Source: Cinnamomum chago
Taxonomy: Eukaryota > Streptophyta > Magnoliopsida > Laurales > Lauraceae
Assembly (NCBI GenBank): GCA_038049695.1
Contig: CP142453.1
Span: 35,811,501 to 35,875,500, forward strand
Direction of reading: 5' to 3'
Length of the DNA stretch: 64,000 nucleotides
Position numbers and translations under genes: made by a program
Part shown: piece by piece, positions 56,453 to 64,000 of the stretch
Position numbering within the stretch: position 1 is the first letter of the stretch
How the letters are laid out: every line of letters begins with the position of its first letter
Notes under the pieces: model-generated
Databases searched by the model: none
What the model was told of the DNA's origin: nothing
What the model saw: only the letters and a program-made list of their open reading frames with translations

Positions 56453-57346
56453 CTAGCTCGAAATTGATTCCTCCGGGAGTGCACAGAACCGCTTTAGGGG
56501 AAGGTCCCCTAGACTGGAGGAGAATACTCTGCAGTTCAAGTGATCTGTATCACCCCAAACTGACATTCTCTGAGTAAAGTGGCGAAGATGTGCCGTTGGG
56601 TCCGAGGTTCCGTAGTAAAGGACAAACCTCGGGACATTGAATTTCTCGGGTAGAGAAAAACTCCTTATTTCCTGAGAGAAATGAGAGGTGCCAAGATCCT
56701 CAGTGTCGTAGGCATTTAACCGGTCTCGGGTGAAATCGACCACCTCCATGTTCTGCTGGATCGTTTGCTTGACTTGCCGGTCTAGCCATTCTCTTAGGTC
56801 GTCATTGTCCTCCGGTCTTTGCCTCTTTGAGTCCTCGTTCAAGTGGCTGCTACTCGATCCCTCGTCATAGGCTCGATCGCACCTCTTGTTGTCCAGGATT
56901 TGCCTCAAATCCTGGTCTACCGAAGGAGCTCGGCTACGTCTATGAGGCGGAGCTGGGGCTTTTGTGCCCTCCCGGAGCTGCTGCTGAAGCTGATGGATCA
57001 ACTCACCATGCTCTTGGATAATAAGGTTTTGGGCCTCGATATCCGTGAGGTGGGGGTTGTCGTCGTCGTCAACATCGACTTGGCAATGGGATTTATCTTG
57101 CCGGGGACGTTGTGATGGAGGATCATCTTGCCGGGAGCACTCTAGTATAGAGTTATCTCGTCGGGAAGGTGCTATTACTCCCTTCGACGACGGACCTGAC
57201 TGAGTTACAGGTCCCTTTATGCTTACTGCACCAGATCTTCCCCCGGTTCTCCTTTGGCGAGGGGCCGGCGGCAATGGCTTTGGCAATATTGGTGGTAATG
57301 ACAGGATCTTTGATGATCCTTCACCGTTTCTGGTTTTTGGAGGCAT
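56453..57346 (-). pseudogene. gag: gag N-terminal part of second Tat copy
   Basis: ATG at 57346 (MPPKTRNGEGSSKILSLPPI) opens a frame to a TAG at about 56453-56455 (SISS* where the first copy has SISSW). It contains an acidic Asp-rich stretch, a predicted short coiled coil (LIIQEHGELIHQLQQQLREG) and the gag core LRHFTQRMSVWGDTDHLNCR, FSSSLGDLPLKRFCALPEES. It lies just inside the primer-site region at 57373-57392, as expected. Confidence 0.88.
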
Positions 57347-57392
57347 GATGTTTGTAAATCTGGTTTGATCTTTCCCCACAGACGACCCTCAA

Positions 57393-57500
57393 TTGTGAGT
57401 GCTTAAATATTTATGGACTTAATTATAAAGGTACATAACTTCTTAGGAAGGATCAAATGTCTGAACCTAAAAGAGAATTATAGCATATTTAACTGAACAT
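57393..57500 (-). repeat. Remnant of the 5' LTR end of second Tat copy
   Basis: Plus-strand tgtgagtgcttaaatattta parallels the reverse complement of the Tat LTR end (tgtaagtgcagaaaatatac), next to a PBS-like cacagacgaccctcaat. After about 100 bp the similarity is lost, so most of the LTR is gone or highly diverged. Confidence 0.5.
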
Positions 57501-57929
57501 TTAGGATGGCCCGCCCATTTTTTTCATTTCCCTCTCTCTCTTGTTTCGGCTTCCTCTATCCTTTCTCACATCAATCTCTCTCCCGCCTTCCTCCATCACC
57601 CATGGCATTTTGGGTTCCTCTCTCCCACCCCAAATCTCTCTCCCATCTCCCTCCCTCTCTCCCTCTCGTCCGTTTCAAATTCCTGTCTCCTGGCCAACTC
57701 CGCAAATGGCTATGCATTTTCCTCACCTGTCATGGACCCCCAGAGACTCTCACTCCAACTTCCAGGCTCAACTTTGCTAACAGCGAGTGCTTCAAAACGT
57801 CGCGACAACAATGGCTATATGAGACTCTTTCACGTTCTCTATCCTTTTCTCCCCTTCTCTTTTTCACCCAAGGCGTCCCTTCTTCCAAAGCCTTATCCTC
57901 ATTCCCTCACATTCAATTTTCCCTCTAAA
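57501..57929. other. Pyrimidine-rich stretch, no gene recognised
   Basis: CT-rich sequence (ccctctctctcttg; ctctctcccatctccctccc). It has a 140-codon open frame of biased Ser/Leu/Pro composition that I regard as a product of base composition. Confidence 0.5.
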
Positions 57930-58100
57930 TGACACCAAACCCTAAACCCCTAAATCTTTGTATCCTAAACCCCAAATCCTAAGGATTACAAGAAGCCTCA
58001 ATATCCTAAATCCCCAAATCCCTAAGCACTTAGATTCCCCGACCCTAAATCCCCAAATTTCTATTCCCTAAAGGCCTAAATCGCCCAAATCTCATAAACA
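57930..58100. repeat. Degenerate CCTAAA-rich (telomere-like) tract
   Basis: Many ccctaaa, cctaaatcc and cctaaacccc words in about 170 bp on the plus strand, not a perfect array. It could be an old interstitial telomere-like tract, telo-boxes of a promoter, or simple sequence decay. Confidence 0.6.
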
Positions 58101-60351
58101 ATAAATCGATGCCCCTAACCCAGCCTTGATTACAATTATGGGGTGATTTGTGATTCTCTGATTTGAGATTTAGATCTTGAATTAATCCAATTTTTTATTA
58201 TAGCCTTTATTTTTCTTCAAAGAGCGATGTGTTCTACTTCAATGCAAAAGTGTATGAGTTGCCAAATGCCTATAGGATATTCACAGGTTATTCTTTGTAT
58301 TTAGTTATACAATATTGTTGTGTTTAGCCATTTCTATACTATCTAAGGGTTTTATCCTGTCAGTAATTGATTTTGGACATGGAAATGAATGTGAATATTG
58401 TATAAACATTTTTGTAGCTTGCTATCTAAAAATCCACAATCTCCTCAACACCCATTACCTTATAAAAATGAAAAAGAAGATAATGAGACACATAATTTTA
58501 ATGTTTTTCAAAGAAATGTTAACCTTTGATAGCAGATGGATTTCCTTTCTATTAATTGAATACTCTTCATATAGTATTATTTTTAAAGGAAGAATGCTAT
58601 TCTAGATTTTTAATATTGTAAACATACAAAATCTAAATCACTCGCTTTCACTTTTAAAATATTAAATTTTATAAATAAATTAAAATAATAATATTTTCAT
58701 TAGCACGGGCATGTTTTGCTAGTTATCAATGGAATTGAATATACTTGCTTTAGTTTGGAGTCAAATAACAAATTTCCTCTTTTGTATGCTCAATTAGAGA
58801 CAAATTCCACCAATTTAAATCCTAATCCCTAACCTATCACGTGAATCGATCAAGAATAGAAATCTCATGAGTTGTTTGTGATAGAAAACAGTCTAAATCA
58901 CTTAATAGGACTTGAAAGCTCTGTAATTCTTATAGCTTACTTGTAGCTTGAAGAAAGGAAAAATTGAGATTTCCCTCAACCCTAACACCAAAGAAAAAAG
59001 GAAGGTTGATGAAGAAGATGAAGTAACTCAATTCTTCTTCCAAAATCACTTGTACATCATCTCCCATTGGCAATTAATGAAGAAGAAAATGGAGAAGAAA
59101 GGAAAGGAAAACCAAAGCTTGGTTTGTTGCTGGAATTTGATCGATTGAAATGAAACTTAGGTTCCTTCAAACCTTATATTCTGAACTTTGCACATAACCC
59201 CCATGACACAACCTTATTTACTTTTTGAGCCAAATGAAGACTCAATTGATCTATACAAGATCAAATGCAACGAAGTCTATTATGACAATTGGTGTACTCT
59301 TCGAGATACACGCGATGGTATCAAAAGTCACCGTATTCGACGGAATGAAAACTGAAATTTACAAAAAAAATCCTTATTCTAGCCCAATTGAGTTCAAAAC
59401 CATCTCAATGGACTCATTCTCAATTCAAACTCAATTCAACTAATTGAGACTAACTCAACTTAATTTGACCATTAAACATAATTAACTTAATTAATCATGA
59501 TTGACTAGAATTTATCTCGATTATCTCATGACGGGGTGTAACACCAATGCTTTGCACCAAGACGCACAACATCAAATTCCCAACCGTCTATCGAATTGTC
59601 GCTTGGAAATCTTTTGAAGCATAGACTGTCACTTAGAAAGACAAAATTGAGCCAAGAGTAACTTTTCTCATTTTTATGATTTTGACATTTTTAGCTTCCA
59701 AAGGCGATATCTCTTTGCTGATATTACAACAGATTATTTTATTTTTATATACAGTTGGAAAGCTTCCCTTGAGAAGATTGAAGTAGCATATAATTTTGTC
59801 CCATTTGGGTTTTCTTAATAGGTCAAATTTTACTTTAAGTCAAAATATATTTGCACTTCATAGCAATTTTGGAGTCTTTTGATAGCCTAAAACTTTAGTA
59901 TCTAAAATGGTAATTGGATGATCAAAATGAACCAAGTCGCCCAAATTAAATAAGCCAGAATTTATCGTTCCTAAGAAGCGAACAATTGTCACTCAAATAT
60001 TTTTGTGTACATCTGTGTGTAATTTGTGTGCAAATATCTTGTGAAAAACTTAGCATGCTCTACCAATCCAAGCATTGTCCACGATGTATAATCTCAAGAA
60101 GACATCCTTTTGTAAAACAATCTTCTTCATACACACTTGTACATACACACTTGTAAACAGTACATCAATCAAATTCATACGTTTTTCTTCAGGTACAATA
60201 TATCTTTATGGGACATTTAGTTCAAAATATCTCATAGACTCTGATTTTACTGCAGAGTGCTTATCATCTCCATATATACCTTTGAAGGACTGGTACAACC
60301 AATTTGGACAAAAAAGCCCTCTCAATTCCCATACGTCAAAGAACAAGTACC
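58101..60351. other. No gene recognised
   Basis: AT-rich intergenic DNA. Short open frames have no recognisable domain. Confidence 0.5.
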
Positions 60352-60364
60352 CATATGAAAAGAA

Positions 60365-60607
60365 AAAAAAATTGCTTTTTTTTGTTTTTGTTTTTGCTAA
60401 TGGAGGGTTCCCAACCCTTTGGGTTGGACTAATCTCTCCAAGCGCAGAGAGAAGCCGAGTAAAACCCCTGTGGCTCCTAGCTGACAGCACAAGTGGACTC
60501 AACCTTCGGTTCCTGAAGAGGGGGGAATCAGGTGTCAATACCAATCCCTCTAGTTCCGAAAGAGGGAGGAACCGTGGTCCTGACCACTCGTCCAACCCCT
60601 TGGGGTT
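60365..60607 (-). mobile_element. tRNA-derived SINE with 13-bp target duplication
   Basis: Flanked by perfect copies of CATATGAAAAGAA (60352-60364 and 60608-60620). On the minus strand the element starts AACCCCAAGGGG and carries a pol III box A-like TGGACGAGTGG (about 60584-60594) and a box B-like GGTTGAGTCC. It ends in an A-rich tail with CAAAAACAAAAAC. The A-B distance is about 80 bp, longer than in a tRNA but acceptable for a SINE. Family not recognised. Confidence 0.8.
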
Positions 60608-60698
60608 CATATGAAAAGAATTCACTTCCCTATATTAAATGGAATAAGACTGCCATGATGTCTTGGTTGATGGGCTGGCCTAAAATTCTAAAAAGTTA

Positions 60699-61155
60699 TT
60701 TTTTCATATGGTAAAAGAGGATCTTGGATAATGGAAATCTCTAATGTTTTTCCCAAATGGCAAAAGAGGGTTTCTAACATTAATTTTTTTAAGAATATTC
60801 TCCAATATGAGAAATCTTCAAGAATTAATACAAACCAACACCTGTCTTTTATATTCATTATATTTGCTCTTTCTCATTATATTTGATGGATAATTCTTTT
60901 TCCCTCGTGTTCTTCATTATATTTAACGAAGATAAATGGTTTTAAGAGAATGAGGTTGCTAAGGTGAGAAACCTTTAAAATAATCATCCATCAAATATAA
61001 TGAGAAAGTAAATACCCAATGAATAAAAGAGTTGGGTTTAGTTTGTAATATTTTTAACTATTTTTCATTTTGGTCCCTTAAAATCATCATATCGTAAATC
61101 TTCTTTTTACAAATCTTCCATATTGAAAATGCTCCTTTTACCCATATGAGAAAAA
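60699..61155. mobile_element. Large inverted-repeat MITE/foldback (about 455 bp)
   Basis: The left end TTTTTTCATATGGTAAAAGAG and the reverse complement of the right end (TTCTCATATGGGTAAAAGGA) match. An inner 50-base block (ctttctcattatatttgatg then gat) at about 60870-60895 is inverted at about 60986-61012. The two halves align imperfectly along most of their length. No coding capacity; target duplication unclear. Confidence 0.6.
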
Positions 61156-62109
61156 AAAAAAAAAACACTTTTTTCAAATTTTAAGTGTCAGCATTAGGAA
61201 ATGAGTTGCCCTGCCCCACTTGGGTGCTTGTTCTTTTCCATGTGGGAATTGAAAGGACATTTTCGTCCAAATTGGTTGTACGAATTCTACTATAGAATTA
61301 TGGAAAAGATAGGCACTATACCATAAAATCTAAGTTTATGATGAGGTATTTTGGCATAAATGTCCTTAATCACCATCTATTTACTCAGTTGTATGAAAAT
61401 CATCCATACACATCGGTCCTTCCCCCTTTTATATACAAAATCTCCATCCATCCATATCTTCCACCACATCTTCAACCACACTTACCATAATGCAATTGGG
61501 ACAAGGTTTTAATGATGATGATGGTATCCATATAGTAGTGACTGTTCCTTTGTCTATATAGCCCGACCCCTATGGTGCATTACATTGCATACATAATTTA
61601 TAATCGATCTCTCTGAAAAAATTAAAAAAAAATTAAAAAAAAATCTAGAAAAGACAAAAATTCGTTTTTTCAATAGTTCAATCTTCAGTCAATGAACCTT
61701 TTAATTTCATCTCGCTGTGGTCGTCGAATCCAACAAACCTGCATTTCACAGAGAACCCAATTTAGGATTTCTTTATACACTAGACAAATAGATAATTCTA
61801 AAATAAATCAGAGAATTATACTTATATTAAGCCGAAGGGTTTTCAATCTCATTTGGACATTCTTTTACTGTTAGTTATTATCTCCTCCCTTATCTCGTAT
61901 AAGTGCCCCATTTCTCATCTGATACAACACTTATACTAATCTAATCCCATATAACTACTCATATCTCACTATCCATGTAATAAATGCAACTGTAGGAGGA
62001 TTCTGTGAGTGCATAAATACCTATGTAATATATCCACATGCGGATTTCAATTAACAAAAAAAACAAGGAAGGAAAAGGAGATCGTGGCTGTCGGATAGAG
62101 GAAGTTGGA
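61156..62109. other. No gene recognised
   Basis: AT-rich DNA with A-runs at 61620-61645. Confidence 0.5.
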
Positions 62110-62218
62110 AGTCGCAGCTGGTTTTCCGGTAATCCTTGTCGCACAGGCACCAACCCCACGGTGGTCGAGCGGGTTCGTGACTCACTTTGCTCCCACATAT
62201 ACCGCCATTTCCCGGTCA
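62110..62218 (-). pseudogene. DUF506 N-terminal fragment, decayed
   Basis: This aligns base for base with the first about 100 coding bases of the DUF506 gene at 23401-24291, with about 75-80 percent identity by eye and in the same (minus) orientation. From the CAT at 62216-62218 it reads MAVYVGAK, then a TGA where the gene has Arg, then VTNPLDHR. A small indel puts the following CLCDKDYRKTS block (gene: CLCGEDHRKTG) in another frame. Sequence similarity stops just after this motif, and the conserved PDDEXK-like core is absent. It is a fragment of a paralogue or of this very gene, left by an old duplication or captured by a transposon. Confidence 0.85.
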
Positions 62219-63696
62219 CCGTGGCAGAAAACCGGGTTCCACTACCTTTTCGGCAGTTTTGTGGAGAAGGAAATAAAACCTGAGGGGGGATTTTATGGGA
62301 TGCAGAGTCCGTAGTGCATGCACTTCAAAGCTATTTGCAGATGTCAACATGATCTCGAAAGAATGACGACATTTTTTTTTTTGCTAGTAGAAAGAATGAT
62401 GACATAGTGTTTATATTATAGAGTCCAGTTCCTGGGAGGCTTTTAATGCCACACCTATCACGGCCCGCCACGCCAATACGTGGGCCCATAGTGACGTGGT
62501 AGATGGTGACAGATCCACTTATGATCACCATGGGTTTTTATGCAGCTCAAAACCATGTTGGAGGATCTAGTACAAAGTTCGCAACATAGAGGAGTGTTTG
62601 ATGGCAATTATTGTAAAATGTGAGTTACAAGCTTTTATTTCATATTTCAGAGCTTGTAGATTAGATTTTAGACCAAAGCTTCAAACTTTTTTTTTTTTTC
62701 TTTTTAAAGAATTATGGCTAATATTTTAAAAATAGCAGTCATCTTTACTTGAGACTTTCTTTAAATATAATACTGAGAAGGGAATATGATTTGGTTCTTA
62801 TAGAGGCTTAGAAGAAAAATATCTCATACATGCAATATCAACAAGTATTTAATGCTTCTCGTGCTGGCTGTTTTAGTTTTCTATTTTTCTTTCCAACAAA
62901 ACAAAAAAAAAAAGTTTCAATTTTACACTTTAAATGTTATGCACAAACTCATATTCCAAAACATCCATTGACTTGGGGGCTTCAGCCCCCACCATACCTG
63001 AGAAAAGCCCATAAAGGCTATATAGCCCATTTGGCCCAGCCCCCATTTAATAACCCATGGAAGCCCCCTCCCTCTCTAACTCCAAAATATCCTTGGCTAT
63101 CAATCCCTTTCTTTCTCTTGGTTTCTCTCTCTCTCTCTCAAAGTCCCCAAGTCGAAAATCTTCTAATCAATATCCGGCTCTCCCTCTTAACTAAATCATA
63201 GGTGGAATCTTTTTTGTCATTTCATGGATTTGTTACATTATATGAAATAGTGTCTGTGTTAAATAGAGTGTGTAAAGTCTCTATTCATTTATTTAAAAAA
63301 TTACGAGGAAGAAGTGCATCGTATAAAAATTTTCATTCCAAGGTTGATTATTTCAATTCATTGGAAATTTCTCATTTTAGACAAGCCTAACTTCAACTTT
63401 ATATTTCAGGCTCACTAAATCTTTCTACTTTTTTTCCATTATAGACTGTTATTTGTATTAATAAGTACGATCAATCATCAATCTTCTCTTGTTCTCCTTT
63501 ATTGTATATTTCTGTGTATATTGGAGGGTGTATTTCTAGAAATATCAGAGTTTAGTAGGACATTAATGCATTGCATAATCTTCTCAACTATTCTGGAGTC
63601 CAAAAAAGACTCTCTCATTCCAAATTATTAATATAAAGAAAGTATATAAAAATAATGATTGAAATTTTCAATTGACAATTGTCAGCCCCTCTCAAA
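62219..63696. other. No gene recognised; left side of a hAT-like end
   Basis: AT-rich DNA with poly-T near 62689-62700 and CT repeats near 63123-63140. No transposase domain is seen. Confidence 0.5.
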
Positions 63697-63719
63697 CAAA
63701 AATCCTGGGTCCGCCACTG
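63697..63719 (-). mobile_element. hAT-like terminal inverted repeat
   Basis: Minus strand from 63719: CAGTGGCGGACCCAGGATTT, the typical start of a group of plant hAT elements. The other terminus is not found with confidence in the window and no 8-bp duplication is confirmed. Confidence 0.55.
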
Positions 63720-64000
63720 TGTGAGAACTCAATACAAAGTTCTAATATATTAAGATAACACAAAATATACACACAAGTTGGGAGCAGCTATCTCAACAAT
63801 TTTATCCATTAGGCAAGCCTGCAGTTGAGATTAAAAAAAAAAAACAGAAAAAAAAACATATAACTAAAATTATTGGAGCATTAACGCTATCAATGGGCCT
63901 AGATTTGGCCCAAACAGGAATCTACCCTATTCAGAAAGAAAAAATCAACTCTTCAACATCATTTTCTTAACACTGGTTGCACTTCATTTTCTTAGAATAA

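Larger units (their letters stand above)
44286..57500 (-). mobile_element. Second Tat-lineage copy, minus strand, deleted and split by a nested element
   Basis: Reading from the right: the remnant of the 5' LTR end (from 57393), primer-site-like sequence, gag, protease, RT, [nested Copia 47369-54448], RNase H, second RNase H, integrase, 45-bp repeats, antisense-gene fragment. Compared with the first Tat copy it has lost the gag zinc knuckle, about 120 codons between protease and RT, and most of both LTRs. Amino-acid similarity to the first copy is high but clearly diverged, so it is a different family member and an older insertion. Confidence 0.85.

Noticed and set aside
57506..57928. 140-codon open frame as a protein gene
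   Set aside because: Composition is dominated by Ser, Leu and Pro from CT-rich DNA; several overlapping frames look equally open, and no domain is seen.

Overview
This is eukaryotic nuclear DNA from a flowering plant. The evidence is spliced exons with GT-AG introns, plant-restricted families (DUF506/PDDEXK_6, plant mobile domain, plant-type U-box), a MULE with an adjacent Ulp1-like peptidase gene, Ty3/gypsy Tat elements, a Copia element primed by an initiator-Met tRNA site, and many MITEs. The species cannot be read from the window. Nothing bacterial or plasmid-like is present, so operons, ribosome binding sites and CRISPR do not apply. The window is almost entirely transposable elements and their debris. 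The one host gene that looks intact is a DUF506 gene at 23401-24291 on the minus strand.

Layout. (1) 1-9500 is a mosaic of short pieces of unrelated host genes. In order they are a TSS/REC (clustered-mitochondria family) three-exon piece, the last exon of a profilin, an NDL exon, a DPH2-like exon, a plant-mobile-domain exon and a U-box E3 ligase piece. All lie on the plus strand except the U-box piece. Between the DPH2-like and mobile-domain pieces lies a CACTA-type terminus (ends at 7865) with a GCCGGC-rich subterminal repeat array. (2) 10506-16839 holds a four-exon Ulp1/C48 peptidase gene with one premature stop, then a MULE. The MULE carries a mudrA transposase gene on the minus strand (13014-15492), bounded by inverted arms at 12269-12317 and 16789-16839. 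The left arm is amplified into a 75-bp tandem array. (3) 17305-20192 is a probable solo LTR with an ATTGC duplication. (4) 20.2-32.7 kb holds the DUF506 gene, several MITEs or foldbacks and otherwise AT-rich intergenic DNA.

(5) 32682-43617 is a complete but decayed Ty3/gypsy Tat-lineage element: two LTRs of about 820 bp, a TTAAT duplication, gag-PR-RT-RNH, a second (archaeal-type) RNase H, integrase, a 58-bp repeat, and an antisense spliced gene between pol and the 3' LTR. (6) 44276-57500 is a second, older, internally deleted Tat copy on the minus strand. A 7.1-kb Copia/SIRE-like element (47369-54448, ATAGG duplication, 1.75-kb LTRs, gag remnants only) is inserted in it. (7) 57.5-64 kb holds a degenerate CCTAAA-rich tract, a tRNA-derived SINE with a perfect 13-bp duplication (60365-60607), a large inverted-repeat element, a decayed DUF506 N-terminal fragment (62110-62218) and one end of a hAT-like element.

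The genes here do not form a pathway. The links are transposon biology: transposase plus peptidase in the MULE region, sense gag-pol plus an antisense gene in Tat, and host-gene fragments carried or stranded by the DNA transposons. The most interesting items are the host-fragment mosaic beside CACTA and PMD-Ulp1/MULE sequence, the antisense gene of Tat, the stop codons shared at the same positions by two Tat copies, and the SINE.
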